A stretch of 64,000 bases of DNA, taken from NCBI GenBank assembly GCA_020881915.1, contig JAJFPB010000006.1:3224001-3288000 (forward strand). Direction: 5' to 3'. Shown here in pieces: positions 48,282 to 58,803 of this stretch. Both the position numbers and the translations under genes were made by a program. Position 1 is the stretch's first letter, and each line of letters begins with the position of its first letter. Under the pieces are notes generated by a model, which was not told the DNA's origin, did no database searches, and worked only from the letters and a program-made list of their open reading frames with translations. The stretch comes from Paramyrothecium sp. XJ0827 (taxonomy: Eukaryota > Ascomycota > Sordariomycetes > Hypocreales > Stachybotryaceae).

Positions 48282-49964
48282 TTACTCATACTTGACGGTC
48301 TCGTATTGACTCTTTGCTCTGATACGCGGTCCATACTTGAAAAGCACAAAAGGGATGGGCAACAGCGCAATGGAGATGAAGCCAAAGAAGCTACTGGCCC
48401 ATGCGATTGTGAGACGTTTGTACACTACAGTCGATTAGCCTTCACCTGCCATTACCTCAAGAATCTGACTCACTTTGGAGAATAAACAATGGGAATATCC
48501 CCGCGAAGCAGTATCGCGCAAAGCTGTTTGCACTTGCAGCACTTGCGACGACATTTCCGTGATATGTATCCGTGGTGTACTGTATAGCGCTGACGAAAAC
48601 GCAGAGGTTGCCCCAGGAGAAAGGAATGATGGCAGCAGCCGGCGCTGCCCACGAGATGTCTGATCGAGCGGTCCAGCCGAACCAAAAAAGTCCAAGGGGA
48701 AATCCTAAGCCGCCAATCATGGCTGGATAGAGGCGATGTTCAGGCGGCACACAGTTCGGTGGGTGTCGTGACACTTGCTTCCGGTAGAGAAGGACGTCGC
48801 ACGCAAGGATCGTCACGAGCGACAACACGCAGCCTATGACAACCGAGACGAAGACGAGCCCGGACTGCTCGATTGTGAAACTATACACGCGGCCGAAGGT
48901 GTAGGGCACGGCGGCGAAGAAGCTGAACAGCACGCCAAACTCTACGGAGACGTACAAACACGTAAAGGCCACAATGGGCTCGAGAAACAGCATGCGCACG
49001 GGGCGAAGCACCGCGACAACAGCGAACTCACGCATCCGCTTCGCAATTGGAGGCGTCGGCGGCACGGGTTGGCCGTACTTCTTGGCCAGACGGCGTTTGA
49101 GGATGGGATTGAACGTCTCCTCGGTGACAAGTGTGAGGCAAAGGGTAAAGGCGGTGATGATGAGCACCGCCCACTGCGTCCAGCGCCAACCCCTTTGGCT
49201 GACGGCAAAGGCTCCGATAATGGGACTGCGACTTTGGTAAGCAAGGCGCTGTCACTAGGCATGATGGGATGCTCACCCAGCACCCGAGCCAAGAAAAGGC
49301 ATCAGGATAAAGACAGCCGACACGGGCCCCCGAGACTTTGGCAGGAAGGTCTCGACCAGCGAGCCCGTCGCGACGGCCAGCACCGGACCCCAGCACAGCC
49401 CGGCCATGAAGCGCAGGAAGCACAGCGCGCCGAACGAGTGCGTCAGGCCGGCGCCGAGGGTGAAGAGCCCGCCGATCAGGGTGCCCCACTGGTACACGGG
49501 GTGGCGGCCGAGTGTCTCGGAGAGCGGCCCGCCGACGACGGGCCCGAGGCCCATGGCTATCACGTACAGCGAGAGCGGGAGGATGGCGGTGGTGCTGCCC
49601 ACGTGGAACTCGGCCATGAGCTCGCTGTGCGCGGGGCTGACGACGGAGGTGCTTATGGTTCTGTATGGGCAGATTGTTAATGGGTTGGAGAGACGAGGCG
49701 GGTTGGGCTTGGGGGGGACAGGACGCACGCGAGCAGAGCAGTCGACGAGAGCATGACGACTTGTAGAGTCTTCTTCCATGTTGGCCAGTTCAATGGATTC
49801 GCCGGGTTGTCCTTCCAGTTGATTTCCACATCATATTGTGGCTTCTCTTCGGCGACTGCCGCTTCGTTGGCCTCGGGCTGTGTTGGCGTGATGTCGGACA
49901 TTGAAGCGCTTTCTGTGTCTTTTTCTGCGGCGGCATCAGCGCCGATGTTGACGACTCGTTCCAT
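48282..49964 (-). CDS. MFS transporter, DHA1 (multidrug/H+ antiporter) type
   Basis: Four exons on minus (49964-49729, 49660-49277, 49225-48474, 48424-48282), introns 68, 51 and 49 nt; phases close to 504 aa. The frame upstream of 49964 has no ATG; Met22 (SDITPTQP) is an alternative start. A cytosolic N-terminal tail of about 70 residues leads into the DHA1 hallmark WKDNPANPLNWPTWKK. Motif A-like GGPLSETLGRHPVY follows in the loop after the second helix, then motif C-like GSGAGPIIGAF in helix 5. The C-terminus ends with the conserved YGPRIRAKS. Twelve membrane segments are expected at the plasma membrane. The substrate cannot be read from sequence; the family exports drugs, polyamines or metabolites. 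Confidence 0.9.
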
Positions 49965-52779
49965 GCAGTTCTGCGCTGCGGAGTGTTGCGCTTTTTCGGT
50001 CACTGCACTGATCTCAACTGGCGATAAAGCTCTATGCCTTGAGCAACGTCTTAATCAATGCATTCGAAGACTGGCCTCCCAGCCAGGGGCATACAGAACG
50101 CTCCACCTGGCATACCCTATTTAAGAGCCAGCTGGGCAATGACAGACGCGCTCTATGCGGCCCCTCTATTCCGTGAAGAGAAATGGGGTTGCCGAGGCTC
50201 GACGTTGGCCAAGATTATTAATTAATGTTCGAGGCGCACCCCAACGACATTAATCGCGACCAGCATCCTTGCTTCCGGGCACTAGCATGGACCACCTACG
50301 ACCGGCCGCATGCCAATCAACGACCCAGGACGACTTGCGACGAGGTTGGCCATATGGTTAATCGTACTAGGCCGTAATAGTTAGTGCTACCTCTGGAGTA
50401 GAGTTTGGATGACGATATCCGGATCATGGCTGCCGGCTTATACATCAACTTCAAGCAAAAGCCCCAGGAAGGTCCTCGGGTTCAACATAAGCCTTCTTTG
50501 GCAATTCTGCAGCTTATGGACGAGACTTGCTCAGCCGAGGTCACTGTAAACGGTAATTTGTCATCCTCTCCCGGGCGGGAGCTCACCCCATGAGCAGGGT
50601 TGGTTGTCATGTGTGATTACTGATCATGAGCATCACGACAAGAACCGTGCCAGGTTGATTACCCTGCAGCAACCACCCAACGGTTTTTGAATATTAATCA
50701 TCTTCCACAGAGGTACCGCTCACCTTTTGCTTGGCAAGCACATTTCCTTGGTCAAATTCATCACCCTCGTAGCTGAAGTCGTAGTTGCCAAGAGTCTGGT
50801 CTGGACTGGGGCATATCTCAGGGACTCTACACACACACAGAAACAATCGGTGTTGAATGCATCAAGTCTGTTTGCAATGGCTCGATTCTCTCACTGACCG
50901 GACCGGATCTGAATTCGGAGCATAACTAGTGAAAACGGCCTTGCTTGAAAATGTCCGTTTCGGTATGTAAGGGATTCCTTGACGAGACACGCTCCACAAA
51001 ACCAACCATAATGTCCGAGACCACACGCAAATTCGCACAGTAAATCACAATTCGATGTTCCGGGGCAGCATCGGCTGTTTCCGAGTCGTGTTCCTTCAGG
51101 GTCTTCTTCACCAGCCACATACTGTACACGGCCTGCCATACTGTACGGGACTTTCACATCGTGTCTTGCACAGCCTCTTTCGAGGTCTCCTAGCCACACA
51201 TCCCTTGAATCAACATCCCTCAAAGCCGGCGCACCGTCCTTGGGCCGCCAAGCTGAGCTTGCCGTTTCAAGGGCGGTGATATTGTTCCTCATCCGGTCTC
51301 CTGCGTGAAAACCAAATTTGGAGCCGTCATCGATTTCAGCTTTGGGTCTCAAGTGCAGAATCAGCTGAAATGGTGATGGCAAAGGACAATGACCTTCGAA
51401 TTGTGCGGCCGTTTTGGTGTAACCAATAGGGTAGAGTGGAGTTGTCTCCCTCGTAAGGCTGCCACGTTCTTCTGTCAAAGAGTCGTGCGAGAAAGGGCTC
51501 GTGCATGAGAGGTCTATTGAGGAAAGGGTCATCGCGGCAGGCAGTCCTCTTTGACCGCTTGAATTGTCGAAGCTGGCAGGTCTAGACATCAACACTGTCA
51601 TGCTGGTTGGCCGTTGAACAACGGTGATCTCCCGAGTCCTCTGCCGCGCTATTTTGAGTAGAAGGATAAGCGAGGCCCAACAGTTGCAGGGAGAAGAAAG
51701 GAAGCCAAGCGTTCCGCGCTTGGCTCTCAACGCACGTCTCACTACGTATGATGGGCTAACGTGGGCTTGAGCGCTTGGGCGTAAACTCGTGCAGTGTCTC
51801 TACTCTTTGCAGATACGAAAAAAACACAGAATAGGGGGCACGCTCGAGCGTTGACCAATGAAAATCTCTTCAGCCCAGAGGCTGGCCAAATGTCGGGCTG
51901 AAATGCCAAAAGGGCGAACTTCGACCCGTCTCTACCGAGATTTAACTGTCTTAGATCCCCCGCAAGACGTGAGAATTGATGGGATTGACCGAAAAAAAGA
52001 AAGTTCTGCGCCTGCCAAACGTGGTTACAATACCGTCCTAATTTACCATGTTTCAAAACAAAGGGGATTCTAGACCAGGCAACTACTGTGGCTCAAGCCC
52101 GATCTCGTACAACTCGCTGGGAAAAGTTCAACGGTGCCGGCGCACCCATCAATGCTATGTTGAGCGTTCTCAAAGTTGGAGATAGAGACATTTGGCCAGA
52201 GTATGCGCGGGACCACGACGCCGTGGCTCTCAGACCGGAAAACCACAACATGGTCTCCGGCTCGTCGCGTAGAGAGCGCAGCTGACAACGATGGTCCGCA
52301 GGCGCACAGTGGTTTGACCCGAGACATTGCGGTAGTTGTCTAAGGCTGCAAGACAGTCTTAGCGTAGCCACCTCATCGGTTTACTGCAAGCAAGCGCAGG
52401 GAATCGATGAGATATCTCAATCGAGAGAACGCCAAGTCCTGCCCTTGATCCCGCACTGGCACCGCGGCTGCCCATCCAGGTGGGATCCAGTGAGACAACG
52501 CGGCACAGCTACAAGCCGCTCCTTGCGATGATTCAGGCCGCGGGTGTCCAGAGCTGGGCCCGAGAGAAGGGAAATCAAGTCTGACATTTTGCAGAGGAAA
52601 CCGTTTGAGGACGGCCGACGACTCAGAATCAAACTACCGTCACGACAAATATAAATACTCGCCTCGATGACCATCCAACTTGAATTTGATCATCAGCTCA
52701 ATCACATCCTCTTCAACATCCTCTTCATTCCACTCATTTCACTCCCAACTTCCAAAACCAACCCACCCCGACCGACAAG
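49965..52779. other. Intergenic region, no supported gene
   Basis: 2.8 kb with the promoters of the divergent MFS and hydrophobin genes at its ends. A 283-codon minus frame (50891-51742) begins with GTG, and a short second frame inside it (50926-51129 minus) contains a helicase-like phrase (RIVIYCANL). Neither is enough to call a gene. Confidence 0.4.
52650..52657 (+). promoter_or_regulatory. TATA box of the hydrophobin gene
   Basis: TATAAATA 130 nt upstream of the ATG at 52780. The leader between them is CT/CA-rich, as in highly expressed fungal genes. Confidence 0.65.
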
Positions 52780-53182
52780 ATGAAGTTCTTCGCCATCGCC
52801 GCTCTCATTGCCACCGCTGTGGCCCTCCCTGCCACTGAGCTCGAGACTCGTACTGGATACTCTCCTTGCGAGCAGAGTGGCCTGCTCCGTAGCTCTCGCT
52901 GCTGCGCCGCCAACGTTGCTGGTGTTGTCGGCCTCGACTGCAAGACCCGTAAGTGTTAATACGGCCTTATCGCTGAATGGTCTCGCTAATCCAGACTTTT
53001 AGCCAGCGCCGTTCCTACCAGCGCCAGAAACTTCCAGAGTATCTGCGGCAGCCGAACTGCTCAGTGCTGCCTCCTCGGCGTTGTGAGCTATGCTCTGAAT
53101 CCACTCATTGAGTCCCGCTAACAATACATGACAGGCTGGCCAGGCTCTACTCTGCGAGTCTCCTGCTGGCCTCCACGACTGA
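52780..53182 (+). CDS. Class II hydrophobin
   Basis: Three exons (52780-52948, 53003-53082, 53135-53182) with 54- and 52-nt introns; phases close to 98 aa. Signal peptide about 1-16 (MKFFAIAALIATAVAL). Eight Cys at 30, 41, 42, 54, 71, 78, 79 and 90 give C-X10-CC-X11-C-X16-C-X6-CC-X10-C, the class II pattern (four disulphides, short loops). Secreted hydrophobins assemble into amphipathic films on hyphae and spores. Exon-intron layout (intron shortly after the fourth Cys and another after the CC pair) suits the family. The gene is compact and has a good TATA box. It converges on the GH94 gene. Confidence 0.95.
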
Positions 53183-53525
53183 GCGCAAATCACATGTGCG
53201 CTCAATCAAGCCTTCCATGCTAGTTCAGAGCTGAACGACGCTCAAGCATGGCGAGGAAGAGCCGAGAGCATGAAAGGAGTCATGGCAGTTGATATCGTTC
53301 GCTCGTGAAAATAATACGTTGGGAAACCGGGTAGGCGAGGGCTATCAATCAACTTTACATTCTGAGAGTCGGTATTTGAATAGTTTGTGTTTGCTCTTCA
53401 ATGAACATTGGAAAATTTGTCCGCCTATAATCTCACTATGATATGTTCTGTCTTGAAATGCGTTCCCAGATCAGCTCCGAGTCGTTGAGCTCAAGCCTTA
53501 CTAACTAGTCCTGAGCCACATCAGT
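53183..53525. other. Intergenic region between convergent genes
   Basis: 3' regions of the hydrophobin (+) and GH94 (-) genes, AT-richer on the right. No gene seen. Confidence 0.5.
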
Positions 53526-55970
53526 TTAATTATGCTTTAGGGTGGGTCCATTTTGCCCGTTCGCAGAACTCCCGTTGAGATCAATTCTACTAGCGTCAAG
53601 TGCCTTTGGCACGATGACTTCCAGCTCGTAGGACTCTCCAGCCTGGATGTTGGTCACTCTGCCTCCAGGAAGTTGGTTCCCGCCCAGGAAGACCTGAGTC
53701 TGCTTAACATCACCCCGGCTGACTTTGACAATGAATTCCGCCCCCCTGAAAAGTCTAGTGACTTTGAAGCCATCCCAGTGGGAAGGCAGCTGCGGCTTGA
53801 TCTGCAATCCCTCAGCGTCACCTCTGAGCCCGCACAGCCCCTCGATGAAGCAACGATATGCCCATGACACGGTGCCTGTGTTGAACAGTTGACTTGAGCG
53901 GCCAGCGGTTCGCGGGTACTGGTGGTAAGCACCACGATAATAGTTTGGAATGAAAACAGGCAACTGGCCTCGCTGCCTGTGATCCTCTTCGGAGGGCCCT
54001 GGGATGAGTTGTCGGAGCAGCTTGTAAGCACGGTCCGCCTCGTTGATGCTGTATAAACTGTGGATATAGAAGACAGCCGCATGGTTGTACACGGAGCCAT
54101 TCTCGGCGGAACCTGGGAACTTCTGCGTGACACGGCCCACATCTTCACGCATGCCACTGAAGGGAGGCGCAAACATTGTGACGCCATAGGGCGTTTCTAG
54201 CTGTTCTTCGACTTGAGGCAGCATCTTTCCGATCTTCTCGGCCGATGCCGCACCGCTGAGGATGGACCAGGCCTGCGGGTTGAGCCAAATGCGGCCTTCC
54301 GGATCCGACTTGACGCCAAACTTGACATTGTCGTCAGTGATACCGCGTGCAAACCACTCGCCGTCCCACAGGTGCTTGTTAGCAGCGTCATTGAAGCGAT
54401 CGGCACCGGCGCGGAAGTGCTCTGCGACGTCTACACGGCCAACCTGCTCGCACACGTCCGCCCAGAGTTTGACTGCAAAAGCGGTGGCAATGGTGAGCCA
54501 CCCCGAAACTCCCTTGCCCTTGTAGCCAGCCATGTTGAGCGGATCGCACCAGTCGCCCTGCGCCAAGAAGCTCAGGTTGCGGTGGTCATGTGCCTGCAAG
54601 AGCCAGTCCATGGCGCGGCTGAAGCGGTCGAAAACGGTGTACTTGTCGCCATTCTTGCTGACAATGGTTTCCTTCAGCAGGTCGTAGTCGCCGGTCTCAG
54701 AAAGATACACCTCAAGGGCGACGGGTAGCCAAACGCAATGGTCCGTGTGTGGAATTTGGTTAATGTACTTGAGCGTTGCGCCCTTGGCTAGGAGAATGCC
54801 ATCGGGCATGGACCCGTTCTTCTCCTGCTGGCCAAGGGCCACCACGAAAGCGTTGCGTGCAACACTGGGCTTGATGTAGCTCATGCCCATGTTGTCCTGC
54901 AGGTAGTTACGCGTCTGAGGATCAGTGGACAAGCGGTTAACATCGCCGTGGTAGAAAATCTGTCGCGGGAGCCAGTGATTGACGAAGTTGTCGAGGTCTT
55001 TGTCTGGTGTCTCCAGCTCAAGGCAGCCGGAGCCGGCACGCACGTACGACTCGTACTCCTTTTGTGCCTTGCTGAAGCCCTCTTTACTCAGATACTTGTT
55101 GCGTAACGCTTTGATTTCGGCGTCATCAAACGCAGGGCCAAACAAAAACCGGTACTCGTTGCTTTCTCCGGCAGCGAGCCGCTCCCTGTACTGCACGACA
55201 GCAGCCGGGGCCTCATACACTGCATCGCTGTTATGCAGCTCAGTGCCGTCCACAATGGCCGACGGAGCGTGGAGGCCGCCATCGCCTTCAAAGCTGCGCT
55301 GCCTGGTTTCCCAGGACGCAGGTGTTTTCTCGCACAGGAAAAAGGTCTTGTCTTTGAAATACTTCTGCTTCGGGTAATCTTCAACCTTCTGGTAGGGAGA
55401 GATGCAGCTTGCAACGACACCTCCGAGGTCTTCACGGTACTTGGCACCTTGGTTCATCCAGGACATGAAGCCAATGACAAAATACGGATAGACGCTAATC
55501 TTCCGATTGCGTCGGGACTTGTTAACGACGGTGACGGTCCAAAGCTCACTAACATCATGAGTGGGCAGCGCAAGCCTCATGGTGACGCGAATGCCAAACT
55601 TCTCGGCCGCCCAGAAAAGATCACTGTGGCCCTGGGAGAAGACATAGTCATCAAGCTTAGCACGAACAGGTTCAAATGGGGCGGAAAATATGTCATTCGT
55701 CTCCTCGTCCTTGATGTAGACAAAGCGACCTGGGTGGTGGGCGTAATAGTTCTGCTCCGGCTGCATAAACGTCTTGGCTTCGATGTTGGGCGCATACGAG
55801 TACTTCGCAGGCTCAGGTTGCATGAATTGCGCGGTTGCAAAACCGCGGCATGTGGCTTGGATCATCATCTTCTGGTTCCACAGGAAGCCGCCCGCCTGGG
55901 GCATGGCCGTAGGGTCGGTAAGCTCATACCGCTCACCATCATCTGTGGGCTGCAACAGCTGTTTGGTCAT
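53526..55970 (-). CDS. ndvB: GH94 phosphorylase, NdvB/cellobionic acid phosphorylase type
   Basis: Intronless 814-aa protein without a signal peptide, so cytosolic. The N-terminal beta-sandwich (about 1-310) is followed by the (alpha/alpha)6 barrel, with the predicted general acid in QGDWCDPLN (Asp476; DWND in many cellobiose phosphorylases), and a C-terminal beta domain. Arg613 and Lys617 (GRVTQK) have the four-residue spacing of the Arg/Lys pair that binds the aldonate carboxylate in characterised cellobionic acid phosphorylases, and the overall sequence resembles the Neurospora NdvB protein. The likely reaction is cellobionate + Pi to glucose-1-phosphate + gluconate, a step after LPMO or cellobiose dehydrogenase attack on cellulose. 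Large antisense frames (54213-54728, 55233-56036) are shadows. Substrate assignment rests on motif spacing recalled from the literature. Confidence 0.88.
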   Translation of the reverse strand: MTKQLLQPTDDGERYELTDPTAMPQAGGFLWNQKMMIQATCRGFATAQFMQPEPAKYSYAPNIEAKTFMQPEQNYYAHHPGRFVYIKDEETNDIFSAPFEPVRAKLDDYVFSQGHSDLFWAAEKFGIRVTMRLALPTHDVSELWTVTVVNKSRRNRKISVYPYFVIGFMSWMNQGAKYREDLGGVVASCISPYQKVEDYPKQKYFKDKTFFLCEKTPASWETRQRSFEGDGGLHAPSAIVDGTELHNSDAVYEAPAAVVQYRERLAAGESNEYRFLFGPAFDDAEIKALRNKYLSKEGFSKAQKEYESYVRAGSGCLELETPDKDLDNFVNHWLPRQIFYHGDVNRLSTDPQTRNYLQDNMGMSYIKPSVARNAFVVALGQQEKNGSMPDGILLAKGATLKYINQIPHTDHCVWLPVALEVYLSETGDYDLLKETIVSKNGDKYTVFDRFSRAMDWLLQAHDHRNLSFLAQGDWCDPLNMAGYKGKGVSGWLTIATAFAVKLWADVCEQVGRVDVAEHFRAGADRFNDAANKHLWDGEWFARGITDDNVKFGVKSDPEGRIWLNPQAWSILSGAASAEKIGKMLPQVEEQLETPYGVTMFAPPFSGMREDVGRVTQKFPGSAENGSVYNHAAVFYIHSLYSINEADRAYKLLRQLIPGPSEEDHRQRGQLPVFIPNYYRGAYHQYPRTAGRSSQLFNTGTVSWAYRCFIEGLCGLRGDAEGLQIKPQLPSHWDGFKVTRLFRGAEFIVKVSRGDVKQTQVFLGGNQLPGGRVTNIQAGESYELEVIVPKALDASRIDLNGSSANGQNGPTLKHN

Positions 55971-58803
55971 GTTGGCGATATCCGAGGGAGTGGTGGCTCT
56001 CGGAACTGTAACGGATGCTACCCTGACAGTCGGTAGTTCTTGGGAGGGGTTCTTGAGGCTAAGCGAATGGCTGTAGATGAAGACGACACATGAAGAATGG
56101 GTGTGAGGAATGTGCGGAAATCACGATAGCGGTGTGTCAAGGGGAACTCTCTTTTACCCCATGTTCTTTGGGAGTGCCGGGCCGACTGCCGATGGAGCCA
56201 TGGAGATCCTGGATCTAAAACTCATCTTGGCAATGGCAGCATGCGGTGAGACGTGGGCAAATCGTTATTACTCATGCTGATGCCGCTAGTTCCGGCACGA
56301 AAGGCTTAGGGCCAGAAGGGTTGCGGGTGGGAAAGACGATGCAAGGAACAGGTTACGCCATGTCTTCAGCAATTGCCGGCCCGTACCAAAGCGGAGCTTG
56401 AGCTTCCGATGTTGTCCAATGAATCAATTTAACTGTGACTTGGGTTCGTGTTTGTACTACCGTGCCTTTTCTTTGAAGGAATCAGTGAAATCGGCAATGT
56501 GTAAGCGTTCTTTTCCTCCGACAATCTGAGTTGTTCGGCGCTGAAAGTGGAAAGGCTTCAATTGCGCCAACGGACTGGGATATCACCGCAAGATCCTTGG
56601 TTTTACAACACCAATTGGGCAAATTCAACGCTTCAGCAGCCGAGTTGCAAACTCACACTCGCATTTCCTCCTTCCCCAGAAAACTCTTTATCCCAACCAA
56701 CAGTGCAACCTTATGACGTATCGGCTAATGCGCGGTGCCTCGGCGCATCCCACCCACCCACCTCAATAAGCCCGAATTACCCCAGACCCAACGTGACAGC
56801 AGCGTGGGGGGAACTTTTGACACGAACAAATCCGCGGCGTGGCTTCATCTGTGCCTTGGCGCGTCCAATCAACTGCGCCTGTCGAGCCGTGAGGCTCACT
56901 GTCACAATAGACATTTCAGGTCAGGCGACTTGCGGTCCATGCACGTCTTCGGGCATTCATATGTCCGAAAACCCTCGTAATCGGCGATGATCAGAATCTG
57001 ATTGGCCTCAGCCCTCGCCTTACCAGCTGACCTGCAGAAGGCGGTGGAGAATTTTGTTGAGAGCGCTGTTGGGCGAGATCACACACCGTCTCTTTGCTGG
57101 CCATGTGAGCATTAAATTTGAAACGATGTCGCCGTCGACGTGTGAGAACCCAGGCGCCTGAGGATGCTCCTTTGGAACTCGCTACTTTTTTTTAGACTGG
57201 CTATTCTCCTAGTATTGAGCCGCACTGGTGTATGGTGGTCCGTTCTCAGTGAAGAAGACAAAGGAGTTGAATCCTGTTACACTTTTAGCATTCCGGTATC
57301 GTTATTTTCGAATCCTAATCTACCAATGAATCCAGTAGACACAACACAAATTAACAGAAGACGTCCCAAGTCTTGCAAGAAAATTCAGACTGGTAACACA
57401 AGTTTCGCGAGTATAAGCCCAAGAGGAACATCTTCAGTGGTTGCAAATATGCTCCACAGCATTCCGCAAACATGGCTGCTTTGTGGGTAGAGACTCACAC
57501 GGGATATTAAGCACATAGTCTCCCGGCTGCGGTGAACTCAAAGACGCGAAAAGCCTAAACAGACATAAAAGGACTCCCCTACCATAAACTCATAGCATTC
57601 TGGATAAGAAGCAAGAGGTAGGTCAGTACCACAGGAGTTGAGAGGCTCGCATGAAGAACATATTTTGCTCGCAAAGGCGAGAGGTATGACTTTGACGGAC
57701 AACCGGCTTGCAATGACTTGATCCTAGCTCGGGGTAAATAGAACACGACCACAGAGCTTTCGGCTAGGAAGCATCTTGGCCTTCATGTCTTATTACACTC
57801 CCAATACATGCTGGGCGACACGAGGCCTTTCACGATTTGTGACTGGGACAGGCAATGTTTTGCATGAGCATGACAGCAACGCCATGCTAATGCAGACATC
57901 CTCGATATGAAGTGAGCGCAGTCAGCAGATCCATAGAGTGTAAGGCTTCTGGTCAGTATTCTGTATCTGAATATCAGCGATCTCTGATTGAATTTTTAGA
58001 TGCTGGATCTCTCGCAGCAGCAGAGTCTTGATGTTTACGATACCATCTGAAGCATCAGATGACACCCAATGCCTTGCCGCAGTGGTCGCACACCCCTTCA
58101 GGAATTCCGACCAAGAAGCAAAAATCCTGACGAATCCTAGACTAAGGACGGTAAATGCAACCTCTAACCCACCACTATGTTGGAACTCCAAGACCACAGT
58201 ATCTCAGCACTCAGATTCTCCAACATGGGTTTTCAATTAGGCAAACTTGAGAGCCCGTTCCCTAAATATGGAGAGCGAAGAATCGAGTTCCGGAGTATGA
58301 ATGAGTTTAACCGGAGAAGAATGAGCGATCTTTATGGACCTCATTTAAAAGCGTTTTGTGTTGGGCGCCTGGGAATCGTCTTACATTGGGAAAGCTTACT
58401 CTACTCCTCCCTAGCAACACACTCAAGAATAGCAATTATATAAGTTTTCTCTGGGTTAAGAATATATTTAAATAATTTATCTGCCCCACTTTTACTAACT
58501 AATTATTACCGGGCATCATGATCTGAGAAGGGAGGCCTTGGAACACTAGGAGATACATGGTAAGAGCTTCGCCTTTGAAGCAACAAACAAGCTCTCTTCA
58601 GGAGTGCTATATACCCTGGATTGTTCTAATATTTGATGGAGATGAATTCACGTACATAAAGTAATGATTGGATGTCACTGTCTGCTGGTTCACTGAAACA
58701 AATCTTGCCAGCATTAGAGACAAGGTTACAATCGTTCCAATTTGACAAGTCTATCAACCTTGAACCATAATGCATATCATCTCAACCAGAGACGATGCAA
58801 TCC
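55971..58803. other. Intergenic region, AT-richer to the right
   Basis: GH94 promoter on the left; from about 57,150 onward the sequence becomes clearly AT-richer, continuing into the polyketide synthase remnant. No gene is supported. A minus frame at 57922-58197 starts with GTG and has no recognisable domain. Confidence 0.45.

Noticed and set aside
48775..49680. 301-codon frame antisense to the MFS gene
   Set aside because: Exactly overlaps MFS exons; a shadow of their codon bias, with Asp/Glu/His/Arg-rich composition.
50891..51742. 283-codon minus frame and an internal second frame (50926-51129) with RIVIYCANLRVV, reminiscent of helicase motif IV
   Set aside because: The long frame starts with GTG and has no domain; the helicase-like phrase is short, stands alone, and no Walker A or DEXH motif or splice partner was found around it. 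A decayed helicase remnant is possible but not supportable.
54213..56036. Large plus-strand frames antisense to GH94
   Set aside because: Shadow frames of an intact 814-codon gene on the other strand.
57922..58197. 91-codon minus frame with protein-like composition
   Set aside because: Begins with GTG, no domain recognised, and sits in AT-rich sequence beside the PKS remnant; could be a fragment, not supportable.
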